Of a DNA stretch of 64,000 bases, positions 26,350-33,972 are shown piece after piece (position 1 is the first letter of the stretch; the number at the start of each line of letters is the position of its first letter). Below the pieces are notes generated by a model. The model was not told where the DNA came from, did not search any database, and worked only from the letters and a program-made list of their open reading frames with translations. Position numbers and translations under genes: made by a program. This stretch comes from Bacteroidales bacterium (GTDB taxonomy: Bacteria; Bacteroidota; Bacteroidia; Bacteroidales; UBA1715), in contig JAKSTZ010000013.1 of the NCBI GenBank assembly GCA_024402335.1, positions 1 to 64,000 of the forward strand. Direction: 5' to 3'.

Positions 26350-29109
26350 ATGCGTAAACGAGCTTATAGATTTTTATGTACTATAATTGTTTGCTGCATT
26401 TGTTGTTCTGTTCAATCACAATCGTTAGATAGTTTAGTCTCGCTATTTGAACAATCGAAACATAAAGATAATATTCAGTTACTCGATTCTATTGTAGATA
26501 AAGCAATTGATAATCAAAGTTTCATTGTTGCATCTAAATATGCAGAAATCTATCAAAATACAGCAAAAAAATATCGTGGATTAGGAAGTACGGAATATGC
26601 ACGATCATTGTTTTATCAGGGTAAGATAAATGAAAAAATAGGTCGATATGATAAGGCTTATTATTATTTAGATGAATCAGTTGCAATATATGACAAGGGA
26701 ATAGTCAGCATGGAGGCCTCGAAGGCTTTTATGAATTTTGGTATAGTTTGCTATCGATTGGCAATGTATAAAAAGTCACTTTTCTGGTATGAGAAGTCAC
26801 AAAAGATGTTGCAGGAAATTCTTGGAGATAGCAATTTAGAATATGCGGCTATAATAAATAACATCGGTGTTGTTTATTATGAGATGAGCGATTTTGAGCA
26901 CTGTATTGATTATTATGAGCAGGCTGCAGAAATAACGAAACAGGTCTTAGGAGAAGACAATGCACATTATGCATTACTGTTGACTAATCTGGGTGTAACA
27001 TATTATGGATTGGGATTGTATGAAAAAGCTTTGTTCTATTATGAAAAGGCTGGAGATTTCTTTAATGACAATACAAGTAATACGGCAATGTCTTTGCTGA
27101 ATATAGGTACGGCATATTATAGTTTACAGAACTATGAGATGGCAATGGATTATTATCAGAAAGCATTACAAATTCTTAAAGAATTTTCGACACAGCATCC
27201 TTTGGAAGCATTCTGTTATGATCATATCGGTTTACTTTACACCAAGAAAGGAGAACAAAATATTGCTTTTGATTATTTACAAAAAGCACTGAAGTTGCGA
27301 GAACAGTTGTTGGGAAAATTACATCCGAAATATGCTGCGACATTAAATAGGATAGGACTGGCTTACTTTAACCAAGGCGAATACTCTATTGCGTTACGAC
27401 ATTTTCTACAAGCATTATCTATATTTAAGCAGATTTATGGTGAATATAATCAGGAATATCTAAATGTCTTACAAAATATTTGTGATGTATATGTATCTCA
27501 AAAACAGTACGATAAGGCAATTGAATGCTATTCAGAAATAATAGGTTTTGAAAAGAAACGTCTTGTCCAATCTTTTGCATTTTTGACGGAAAAGGAACGT
27601 ATGCAATATTGGGAACGTAATAATGTTTGGTGTAGAAAATTAAATGCAATAGTAAAAGAATCTCCTAAAAACAATAATGCAAATAAGATTTTGTATGATG
27701 CTGTTCTAATAGAAAAAGGACTTTTGTTGTTGTCGGAGTTAGAATTTCGAAAGGCAATACAAGATAGTGAAGATAGTACATTACTTGCCGAATACGATCA
27801 TATAAATATGTTGCGCATTGTATTGGAAAAGCAATATGAAAAACAACAATATAAACGTACAATAAATTGTGATTCATTGGAGCAAATTGTAGAACAGAAA
27901 GAAAAATTTCTGATAAAAAATATACAAGAATATGGTAATTTGAATCGTACATTGTCCATGTCGTGGATAGATGTGCAAAGTGCTTTGACGGAAAAAGATA
28001 TTGCAGTTGAATTTATCACAACAAAATTAGATACAGATAGTGTGCTTTATTCTGCATTAGTGTTAAGAAAAAATATGCCTTCACCTATCTATATACCATT
28101 GTTTGAGAAACATATTTTTGAGAACAAGGTGAACGGATGGTTGTCTGATGTAAGTTTGGATTCAATTCGTGGTTTTGGCGATACTTATAGAGAGCAAAGT
28201 GCCGCATACGAATCAACCGTAATGTACGAAATGGTTTGGGAACCTCTCAAATCTTATATGGAAGGCGTTTCTCGAATCTTTTTTTCTCCGACTGGATTGT
28301 TTCATAAAATAGGAATAGAATATGCACCGGTAAGTGATGAAAAAATTATGTCGGACATATATGAAATACATCGTGTGTCATCTACAAAACTGTTGGCTAA
28401 GGACAAAATGAAGAAGAAATATACTAGTTGCGTTTTATATGGTGGTATAGATTACAATTCTAAACAACTATCCTCAGAAGGACGTCGTAAACCTGTTTCT
28501 TATTTACCTGGAACAAAAGTTGAATTGAATGAAATACAAGAAACCTTAAAGAAAAACTCATCTCTGAAAGTACAATCGTTTGATAGTTTTGCCGCTACAG
28601 AGCAATCTATAAAAGCGTTATCGGGAAAAGGCCCTTCTATTTTACATATTGCAACACATGGTTTCTTTATTGACGACGAAGAAAATGAATCTATAGATGA
28701 AGGTATGAATCGATCGGGTTTGATGATGGCAGGAGCAAATGGAGAATGGGTAAATCCAGGTACGTATGAATCAGACGAAGATGGTATTCTTACTGCAAAA
28801 GAAATTAGTCATATTGATTTACGAAAAACAGAATTAGTGGTTTTATCAGCTTGTCAAACAGCATTGGGAAAGATAAACGACGAAGGAGTTTATGGCTTAC
28901 AACGTGGATTTAAAATGGCTGGTGTGGAAACAATCATAATGAGTCTTTGGTCTGTTGATGATTTTGCAACGAAGATGATGATGTCGGAATTTTATTTACA
29001 GATAGCAAAAGGAAAGTCAAAAAAAGAAGCTTTTTCTATTGCACAAACAAAAGTTCGAAATACTTATGAAGACCCATTTTATTGGGCCGCTTTTATTATG
29101 TTGGATTAG
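26350..29109 (+). CDS. Exported TPR-CHAT protease (caspase-fold, clan CD)
   Basis: The product is 919 residues from ATG 26350; a TTG two codons earlier is less likely. A signal peptide ends near CSVQSQ (residue ~24). Residues ~60-400 are tetratricopeptide repeats (for example FGIVCYRLAMYKKSLFWYEK and the NNIGVVYYEMSDFEHCIDYY type), then a helical linker, then a C-terminal CHAT domain (~600-919). The dyad is intact: His 770 in HIATHGFF and Cys 835 in LSACQTALG. CHAT domains are caspase-like peptidases linked to TPR arrays. Export to the periplasm or outer face is inferred from the signal. It opens a region with two more caspase-fold proteases. Confidence 0.92.
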   Translation: MRKRAYRFLCTIIVCCICCSVQSQSLDSLVSLFEQSKHKDNIQLLDSIVDKAIDNQSFIVASKYAEIYQNTAKKYRGLGSTEYARSLFYQGKINEKIGRYDKAYYYLDESVAIYDKGIVSMEASKAFMNFGIVCYRLAMYKKSLFWYEKSQKMLQEILGDSNLEYAAIINNIGVVYYEMSDFEHCIDYYEQAAEITKQVLGEDNAHYALLLTNLGVTYYGLGLYEKALFYYEKAGDFFNDNTSNTAMSLLNIGTAYYSLQNYEMAMDYYQKALQILKEFSTQHPLEAFCYDHIGLLYTKKGEQNIAFDYLQKALKLREQLLGKLHPKYAATLNRIGLAYFNQGEYSIALRHFLQALSIFKQIYGEYNQEYLNVLQNICDVYVSQKQYDKAIECYSEIIGFEKKRLVQSFAFLTEKERMQYWERNNVWCRKLNAIVKESPKNNNANKILYDAVLIEKGLLLLSELEFRKAIQDSEDSTLLAEYDHINMLRIVLEKQYEKQQYKRTINCDSLEQIVEQKEKFLIKNIQEYGNLNRTLSMSWIDVQSALTEKDIAVEFITTKLDTDSVLYSALVLRKNMPSPIYIPLFEKHIFENKVNGWLSDVSLDSIRGFGDTYREQSAAYESTVMYEMVWEPLKSYMEGVSRIFFSPTGLFHKIGIEYAPVSDEKIMSDIYEIHRVSSTKLLAKDKMKKKYTSCVLYGGIDYNSKQLSSEGRRKPVSYLPGTKVELNEIQETLKKNSSLKVQSFDSFAATEQSIKALSGKGPSILHIATHGFFIDDEENESIDEGMNRSGLMMAGANGEWVNPGTYESDEDGILTAKEISHIDLRKTELVVLSACQTALGKINDEGVYGLQRGFKMAGVETIIMSLWSVDDFATKMMMSEFYLQIAKGKSKKEAFSIAQTKVRNTYEDPFYWAAFIMLD

Positions 29110-29148
29110 CTTTTTATAAAAAGACAATCTTTCAATTTATAATTTGAA

Positions 29149-29156
29149 TATATTTG
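29149..29156 (+). promoter_or_regulatory. -7 box of the 29176 metacaspase gene
   Basis: TATATTTG matches TAnnTTTG 19 bases before ATG 29176. The -33 region reads CTTTC, one base from TTTG. It suggests the metacaspase can be transcribed apart from the CHAT gene. Confidence 0.5.
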
Positions 29157-29175
29157 AACAAATCATATAAGTATT

Positions 29176-30027
29176 ATGAAGAAATTATTGCTAATTGTAG
29201 GAATCTTGATTTCGTTATCGTCTTTTGCTACAAAAAGAGCTCTTGTGATAGGTATAGGAAACTATCCGGCTAATAGTGGTTGGCAAAAAATTAATGGAGA
29301 TAAAGATATTCCGTTGGTTGTTGATATGTTGACGACAAATGGTTTTTCTACACAGAATATTGTGAAATTGCAGAATGAACAAGCAACTTATGCAGCAATA
29401 AAAAAGGAGTTTGAATCATTAATTGTAAAATCACAAAAAGGTGATGCCGTGTATATTCATTTTTCTGGACATGGACAGCAAATTACTGATATTCATGGAG
29501 ATGAAGAAAGTGGTATGGACGAGGCTTGGATACCGTATGATGCAAAATTTGCCTATGAAAAAGGAAAATACGAAGGTCAGAATCATATTGTTGATGATCA
29601 ATTAAATGCTTGGTTACATCAGATTAGACAGAAGGTTGGTAAAGAAGGATCCATAGTTGTTGTTGCTGATGCTTGTCATAGTGGCGGTGCAACTCGTGAA
29701 CCTGCCGATGAATCAGTTGTGGTACGAGGAACATTCGACAAGTTTATCATTCCTGCTGGTAAAAAGGAGTATAATCCTAATCTTGCGAATTCAATAGCAT
29801 GGACTTATATAAGTGCCTGTAAATCATATCAATGTAATTACGAGTATCAAGGAAAAGGTTCTCTAACATACGCTTTATGTCAAGAAAAAAACAATCTGTC
29901 AGTGTTGACATGCGAACAATTGCAAAAAAGAATACAAACTCGTGTGAAAAGCATAGTGTCGTATGTACAAAATCCATCTATAGAAATTGAAAAGGGAAAA
30001 GAAAATACAGTATTAATGAAAAAATAA
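29176..30027 (+). CDS. Exported caspase-family (metacaspase-like, C14) protease
   Basis: The product is 283 residues with a signal peptide (LLIVGILISLSSFATK). The p20-like fold starts at once with KRALVIGIGNYP; the catalytic dyad is His 99 (HFSGHGQQ) and Cys 167 (VVADACHSGG). It is a nearly bare peptidase domain, with an acidic substrate-pocket candidate GDEESGMDE after the His. It lies 66 bases after the CHAT gene and 7 bases before the metallo-beta-lactamase-fold gene, so these form a small unit. Bacterial relatives act in stress responses or protein processing, usually cutting after Lys/Arg; the target here is unknown. Confidence 0.92.
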   Translation: MKKLLLIVGILISLSSFATKRALVIGIGNYPANSGWQKINGDKDIPLVVDMLTTNGFSTQNIVKLQNEQATYAAIKKEFESLIVKSQKGDAVYIHFSGHGQQITDIHGDEESGMDEAWIPYDAKFAYEKGKYEGQNHIVDDQLNAWLHQIRQKVGKEGSIVVVADACHSGGATREPADESVVVRGTFDKFIIPAGKKEYNPNLANSIAWTYISACKSYQCNYEYQGKGSLTYALCQEKNNLSVLTCEQLQKRIQTRVKSIVSYVQNPSIEIEKGKENTVLMKK

Positions 30028-30034
30028 ACAATCT

Positions 30035-30826
30035 ATGAAAAAACTATTACTTATTGCTTCTACATTATTTGTTGTGGCGAGTTGCTCGCAAAGTACACAA
30101 AAAGAGGTTCAAGAAGAACCTACAACTATCACATGGATAGAAGACAAACCAGCTCCAACTGTGCAGGAATGCAAGATATTTCCAACTGTTCCCGATTCAA
30201 TTTGGAATGCTTTAGGATTGCAAGACGGTGTTCCTTCAAGTATTAGTTGCTTCTTGCTTCAATCTGAAGGAAAAACTATACTTCTTGATGCTGGGCTTGG
30301 CGCACCATTTAGTCAACTATTTCCTAAATTGGCAGAATTGAATGTAAAACCTGAAGAATTGGGATTGATTTATATTACGCATCTACATCCAGATCATATT
30401 GGTGGATTGTTAAAGGATGGTCTTGTTGCATTTCCTAATGCGGAAGTGTATGTAAACCGTGTGGAGGCAGAAGCATGGATGGCAATGGAAGGCGAACAAA
30501 GTGCCTTGGCAAAAAGAGTTTTGGTTGCCTATAAGGACCATTTGCATTGTTTTAATGCAGGCGATACGCTTGCAGGTGGAGTGCAGACAATTGCGGCATA
30601 CGGTCATACCCCAGGACATACGATTTTTCAAAAAGATAGCATACTTGTCATTGCCGATTTAATACATGGTGCTGCATTGCAAATGGAGCATCCGGAATAT
30701 AGTCCATTCTTCGACATGGATCCTGCTATGGCAGCAGAGACACGTGTACGTATTTTACAATATGCACGCGAAAATAATTTGACTATGTATGGTATGCATT
30801 TGCCAAATCCAGGGAAGATAAAATAG
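30035..30826 (+). CDS. Metallo-beta-lactamase-fold hydrolase, lipoprotein
   Basis: The product is 263 residues. A lipoprotein signal ends in VASC at Cys 17. The metal-binding motif HLHPDHIGG is intact, as are a later His in YGHTPGHT and an Asp in VIADLIHG, so two metal sites are likely. The family covers lactonases, thioesterases and others; substrate cannot be told. The short gap of 7 bases to the metacaspase gene suggests co-transcription. A periplasmic or outer-membrane location follows from the lipobox. Confidence 0.9.
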   Translation: MKKLLLIASTLFVVASCSQSTQKEVQEEPTTITWIEDKPAPTVQECKIFPTVPDSIWNALGLQDGVPSSISCFLLQSEGKTILLDAGLGAPFSQLFPKLAELNVKPEELGLIYITHLHPDHIGGLLKDGLVAFPNAEVYVNRVEAEAWMAMEGEQSALAKRVLVAYKDHLHCFNAGDTLAGGVQTIAAYGHTPGHTIFQKDSILVIADLIHGAALQMEHPEYSPFFDMDPAMAAETRVRILQYARENNLTMYGMHLPNPGKIK

Positions 30827-30869
30827 ATCATTGATTTTAGAGTTTCTGTTATATAACATTTGAAAAAAC

Positions 30870-30877
30870 TATATTTG
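30870..30877 (+). promoter_or_regulatory. -7 box upstream of the structured leader
   Basis: TATATTTG matches TAnnTTTG. No open gene begins within 200 bases except through the structured region 30939-31051, so the transcript should carry a long leader or a separate RNA. Confidence 0.55.
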
Positions 30878-30883
30878 CAAAAA

Positions 30884-31084
30884 ACGAGAAAAATAAAAGA
30901 ATAAATAGATAAAATAATATTGAGCTTTGCTCTTATTCTTTGATGCAGAATCTGGACAATTCTAATGGTAAGAATAAGTTGCGATGGTTCACGCTATGGC
31001 GTGGATTTTCGTTCCTATTTACCATAAAGCAGTCCAGAGCTTTGCATCAAAATAGGTTGAAAAGCGAAAATTCCGCCTTTTTTT
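30884..31084 (+). ncRNA. Candidate structured RNA / long leader of the HTH gene
   Basis: From 30939 to 31051 the strand folds into one long rod. Stem A: 30939-30947 with 31043-31051 (9 bp). Stem B: 30951-30957 with 31032-31038 (7 bp). Stem C: 30965-30971 with 31019-31025 (7 bp). Stem D: 30981-30994 with 30999-31012, TATG loop, 13 pairs in 14 positions counting G-T pairs. A weak hairpin with seven T follows at 31061-31084, 20 bases before the HTH start. The 9-mer AATCTGGAC at 30949-30957 recurs at 31095-31103 next to that ATG, so 31032-31038 could pair with either copy. The frame is open through the element in register with the HTH gene, so a coding role cannot be excluded. Ends are estimated. 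Confidence 0.45.
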
Positions 31085-31104
31085 ATGCGGATTTAATCTG
31101 GACC

Positions 31105-31338
31105 ATGAACGAAATGCCGCCACATATTGGAAAAATTATTCAACAGACTTTGAAGAAGCAAGATCGTTCCGTAACGTGGTGTGCAAAACAGCTAAACTAT
31201 ACTCGCGACAATATGTATAAGATTTTTGAAAAAGAATGGATAGATACACATTTACTTACGAAGTTATCTTTGGTGTTGGGGGTAGATTTTTTCAAGTATT
31301 ATTCTGAATATGTATGCAACAATCTGCATTTGAAATAG
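31105..31338 (+). CDS. Small Cro/C1-type (XRE) helix-turn-helix regulator
   Basis: The product is 77 residues from ATG 31105 (MNEMPPHIGKIIQQTLKKQD). The HTH is RSVTWCAKQLNYTRDNMYKIF, followed by DTHLLTKLSLVLGVDFFKYYSEY, a pattern common in Bacteroidales orphan regulators that begin just before HIGK. The frame is open back to 30940, giving 55 extra residues rich in Trp, Phe and Leu that look unlike a protein domain and coincide with the structured RNA. I therefore favour the short form. It may regulate itself or the neighbouring protease genes; its targets are not visible. Confidence 0.8.
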   Translation: MNEMPPHIGKIIQQTLKKQDRSVTWCAKQLNYTRDNMYKIFEKEWIDTHLLTKLSLVLGVDFFKYYSEYVCNNLHLK

Positions 31339-31359
31339 TTCTTGAATTATAAATTTGAT

Positions 31360-31367
31360 TATTTTTG
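31360..31367 (+). promoter_or_regulatory. -7 box of the 31394-32034 pair
   Basis: TATTTTTG matches TAnnTTTG, 26 bases before ATG 31394. The -33 spacing is not good, so the score is moderate. Confidence 0.5.
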
Positions 31368-31393
31368 TGTTTAGACACATTAATAACTGAACT

Positions 31394-31543
31394 ATGAAAA
31401 AGAACAAAAGTAAACAAGAAAAAATTGAAGCATTAAAAAAATCAATAATGCTGCGTGAGCGTTGGTTAAATGCCATTCATTCTGGCTTGAATGCGGAAGA
31501 AATGGCAAAAATTGGTATTAAAACGTTACCAATAGGGAAATGA
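31394..31543 (+). CDS. 49-residue basic protein coupled to the next gene
   Basis: A short gene: ATG 31394, stop TGA 31541-31543. The product begins MKKNKSKQEKIEALKKSI and ends EEMAKIGIKTLPIGK; it is lysine-rich and helical with one Trp. The ATGA overlap with the next gene (ATG 31540) implies translational coupling, and a promoter box lies upstream, so I consider it real in spite of its size. I do not recognise a family. The arrangement of a short basic protein directly coupled to a ~160-residue partner recalls toxin-antitoxin or other two-protein modules, but nothing in the sequence proves that. Confidence 0.6.
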   Translation: MKKNKSKQEKIEALKKSIMLRERWLNAIHSGLNAEEMAKIGIKTLPIGK

Positions 31544-32034
31544 TGAGGCATTTATCAGAAACCCAAATAAATTTACATGCTCCATATAAAGTAACAAAAG
31601 ATCAATCCAATACCCTTACCTTTCTTACAGAGAATGGTGTATTATATCATATAGGTTTTGCTGAAGATACGATACTTGAAATTTCTAACGTTTATCAAAT
31701 ATATATCGAGAATGTTTGTGATATAAAATCGATTATGGATGATAAAGTTCGGCAAACAATAGTGTGTGTTTTGGAACAATTTTTTTTGTTAGAAAATCAT
31801 GTTTTGTTGTATGTATGTGATGTGCGTGATGGAAGACAAAATGCTCGAAGTAGATTGTTCCAAAAATGGTTTAGTCAATATAAAAAGAAAGATTTATATG
31901 TATTAAAATCAACAACTAAAGTTGTTGAAGGAACTTTCTATTATGCTTCTATATTGTTAAAAAAAGATAATCCAAATTTAAATTTAGTTCTGCAAGAGTT
32001 TAACTCATTAATTCAGGATTTGGATGCAAAATGA
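31540..32034 (+). CDS. DUF6169-like protein
   Basis: The product is 164 residues (a second ATG at 31543 gives 163). It has no signal or membrane segment. The pattern is LTFLTENGVLYHIGF, then VYQIYIENV, then KVRQTIVCVLEQFF, LLYVCDVRDGRQNARSRLFQKWF and a C-terminal SILLKKDNPN, which agrees with the Bacteroidota family annotated DUF6169 as I remember it. Function is unknown. The start overlaps the stop of the 49-codon gene by four bases. Such proteins occur scattered in accessory regions. Family call is moderate; reality of the gene is firm. Confidence 0.75.
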   Translation: MMRHLSETQINLHAPYKVTKDQSNTLTFLTENGVLYHIGFAEDTILEISNVYQIYIENVCDIKSIMDDKVRQTIVCVLEQFFLLENHVLLYVCDVRDGRQNARSRLFQKWFSQYKKKDLYVLKSTTKVVEGTFYYASILLKKDNPNLNLVLQEFNSLIQDLDAK

Positions 32035-32047
32035 AAGAGGTTGAAAA

Positions 32048-32143
32048 CTAATTAAAGTCGAATTTCAATTTTTTGTCAGCAATATTTAAATAGCTCCAGA
32101 CCGACTCCTGAGAAACTATATCCGCCGTCGCATAACTGCCAAT
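32048..32143 (-). pseudogene. Possible gene remnant (31 codons, stop at both ends)
   Basis: The minus strand is open from just after a TAA (32146-32144) to a TAG (32050-32048) and reads GSYATADIVSQESVWSYLN followed by IADKKLKFDFN. The composition looks like protein rather than random AT-rich sequence, and the DNA at 32091-32140 is near 50 percent GC while its surroundings are below 30 percent. There is no start codon. It could be the 3' tail of a lost gene; family not recognised. Confidence 0.3.
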
Positions 32144-32218
32144 TTATTTGTGATTTATAAAACAATAATGTATAGTAAATATATACAGTATTGTGTAATT
32201 ATTGTATATATTAAGATA

Positions 32219-32249
32219 TTGGTTTTAAGTGGTTTAGTTGTTATTTTTG
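32219..32249 (+). promoter_or_regulatory. Strong promoter match before the caspase gene row
   Basis: TTG (32219-32221) and TATTTTTG (32242-32249) are 20 bases apart, an ideal Bacteroidota -33/-7 pair. It probably drives the 32270 mini-frame and the LPP20-like, DUF4384 and caspase genes downstream. Confidence 0.7.
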
Positions 32250-32269
32250 GTTGATGTTAAACTAACAAC

Positions 32270-32347
32270 ATGACAACAGAAAACAAGCAACAAAATTGGT
32301 CTAATATTATAGATTCATTGGGTGGTAGGTTTGGTAATGACTTATAA
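32270..32347 (+). CDS. Possible 25-residue leader peptide
   Basis: ATG 32270 to TAA 32345-32347 encodes a 25-residue frame starting MTTENKQQNWSNIID and ending GRFGNDL. It begins about 20 bases after a strong -7 box and ends 75 bases before the LPP20-like start. It may be a leader peptide, a truncated gene or chance; only its position argues for it. Confidence 0.3.
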   Translation: MTTENKQQNWSNIIDSLGGRFGNDL

Positions 32348-32422
32348 TATTTAGCATATTTTATACAAGGTAAAATTAGATATTTTAAAAACTATCAGTA
32401 ATAATATTATAAATCAAAAAAA

Positions 32423-33037
32423 ATGAAAAAAATCTATTTTATTGTAATGCTCCTATTAGGAGTTTCACTAATGTCTGAAGCACAAATAAAAAAAGCGTCT
32501 GTAATTAAGCCAAAAGCTGAAGCAAAAAAGTTAGCAAGTCAAGGTTATAACGTCATGGCTGGTTCTTTACCAATGGAACAACAATTGTATGAAGTATATA
32601 GCAAACAGTTGGAAAAGAACGATGATGGTACGAAAAAATATATTATTGGTCAAGGAACTGCAACTGCTGCTGTAATACAACAAGCAAAAATTGCTGCCAG
32701 AACAGCTGCAAAAGAAGAGCTTATAAACCAACTTCAATCTACAATAAAAGCTATCGTAGAACAAAGCGGTGGTTCTACTGAAACTGGTTCAAAAAACAAC
32801 GTGTCGGTTCAAAAAACATTAAATGCGGTCAAAGATCAATGTCAACAAAATATGGGTATGTGTCCTATTGTAGCTACATTCGTTAAAGAATCGAATTTAG
32901 GAACCCAAGTTCTTGTTTATGTAACTTATAATTATGAAGAAGCAAGATTAATGGCAATCAGAGCTGCAGAAAGTGCATTGGCTAACGAATCAGAAGAGTT
33001 GAAAAAAGCTCTTAATGATCCATCTTATTGGGAGTAA
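32423..33037 (+). CDS. LPP20-like exported protein
   Basis: The product is 204 residues with a signal peptide ending near MSEAQ (residue ~21). Residues ~70-110 (GQGTATAAVIQQAKIAARTA, then AKEELINQL) are the Ala-rich helical segment typical of LPP20-type lipoprotein domains, and a later VLVYVTYNYEEARLMAIRA matches their last strand and helix. There is no lipobox Cys, so it should be soluble or loosely bound in the periplasm. It precedes the DUF4384 and caspase genes. LPP20-like, DUF4384 and caspase proteins are often neighbours in bacteria, to my knowledge. The LPP20 call is moderate. Confidence 0.7.
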   Translation: MKKIYFIVMLLLGVSLMSEAQIKKASVIKPKAEAKKLASQGYNVMAGSLPMEQQLYEVYSKQLEKNDDGTKKYIIGQGTATAAVIQQAKIAARTAAKEELINQLQSTIKAIVEQSGGSTETGSKNNVSVQKTLNAVKDQCQQNMGMCPIVATFVKESNLGTQVLVYVTYNYEEARLMAIRAAESALANESEELKKALNDPSYWE

Positions 33038-33060
33038 TAAGATTTATTGTATAAAAGAGA

Positions 33061-33094
33061 AATGTTTGTCTGACATCGGACAAACATTTTTTAT
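33061..33094 (+). terminator. Terminator between the LPP20-like and DUF4384 genes
   Basis: A 10-bp stem AATGTTTGTC (33061-33070) with GACAAACATT (33079-33088), eight-base loop and six T in all. Readthrough is needed for the downstream genes unless they have their own promoter, so it may lower their level. Confidence 0.85.
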
Positions 33095-33103
33095 TTACTT
33101 CTT

Positions 33104-33964
33104 ATGAAAAGAAATCTGTTGTTTCTCTTATGTGTGATAAATATGCCATTGTTGGTTCTCTCGCAAAAAATATGTGGTACATATTCATATCATGCCGAAT
33201 CTAACGAGTCTATTGACGAAGCCTCAAAAAAGGCTGCTGATTTTGCCAGAATAGAGGCTTTAGATTCTAAGTTTCATTCTTTTGTTGGGCAACAAACAAG
33301 TAGCATCTCTGTGTCTGAAGGAGAAAAAAAATTCTCTTCTTTTATGCATGAATCAGGAACCTCTATAAAAGGAGAATGGTTAGGAGATGATAAAGGATAT
33401 CCTCAGTATGATATCAAGTATGAAAATAATAGACTTGTGGTTACATCCACTGTTTGTGGCGAAGCCAGAGAAATAAAACAAGCACCTGTACAAATAAAAA
33501 TTAAATTTCTTAAGAATGGTATTTGTTCAAAAAACGAAGCTGTTGGAAATTTGTTTAAAAATGAAGATGAATTTTATATAAGTTTCATGTCTCCTGTAGA
33601 TGGTTATTTGGCAATATATCTACAAGATCAAGATACAGTATATTGTATGCTTCCCTATCAAAACTCGAAAGGTTTGTTTTCAATTCAAGCAAATAAAGAG
33701 TATATACTTTTTTCAAAAAATGCGGTTTCGTATGAAGAACGAAGTATAGTTGATGAATATATCTTAACGACAGATACCGAATTTTCACAAAATATTATTT
33801 ACATATTGTTTTCAACCCAAAAGTTCACAAAAGCAAATGACAACTATAGAAATGGATATCCACGAATGTTGTCTTTTAAAGATTTTCAACGTTGGAAAAT
33901 AAAATCTATGCAATACGATAACGAAATGCAAGAGAGAAAGGATATTATACAAATACTAAAATAA
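33104..33964 (+). CDS. Exported protein with LPP20-like N part and DUF4384-like domain
   Basis: The product is 286 residues with a signal peptide ending near LVLSQ (residue ~21). Residues ~30-130 (SIDEASKKAADFARIEALDS) look like a second LPP20-type region. Residues ~150-235 fit DUF4384: FKNEDEFYISFMSPVDGYLAIYL, then VYCMLPYQNSKG and an IQANKEYILF end. Gene order places it directly before the caspase gene (8-base gap), so it is likely a partner of that protease. DUF4384 has no known reaction; it may be a binding or sensing module. Confidence 0.78.
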   Translation: MKRNLLFLLCVINMPLLVLSQKICGTYSYHAESNESIDEASKKAADFARIEALDSKFHSFVGQQTSSISVSEGEKKFSSFMHESGTSIKGEWLGDDKGYPQYDIKYENNRLVVTSTVCGEAREIKQAPVQIKIKFLKNGICSKNEAVGNLFKNEDEFYISFMSPVDGYLAIYLQDQDTVYCMLPYQNSKGLFSIQANKEYILFSKNAVSYEERSIVDEYILTTDTEFSQNIIYILFSTQKFTKANDNYRNGYPRMLSFKDFQRWKIKSMQYDNEMQERKDIIQILK

Positions 33965-33972
33965 AGATTGCG

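Larger units (their letters stand above)
32035..32422. other. 388-base gap between DUF6169-like and LPP20-like genes
   Basis: The gap holds a GC-richer patch (32091-32140) that reads on the minus strand as a short coding remnant, an AT-rich stretch, one strong promoter match at 32219-32249 and a 25-codon frame at 32270-32347; these are listed separately. No terminator or tRNA was found. Confidence 0.7.

Noticed and set aside
30884..31084. 6S RNA, tmRNA, SRP RNA or RNase P RNA
   Set aside because: The length and rod shape recall 6S RNA, but the 5' and 3' ends do not pair; tmRNA, SRP and RNase P consensus segments are absent.
30940..31104. 132-residue version of the HTH protein
   Set aside because: The extra 55 residues are Trp/Phe-rich without a domain and overlap stems A-D; the short form starts where related regulators start. 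Not fully excluded, as the frame has no stop.
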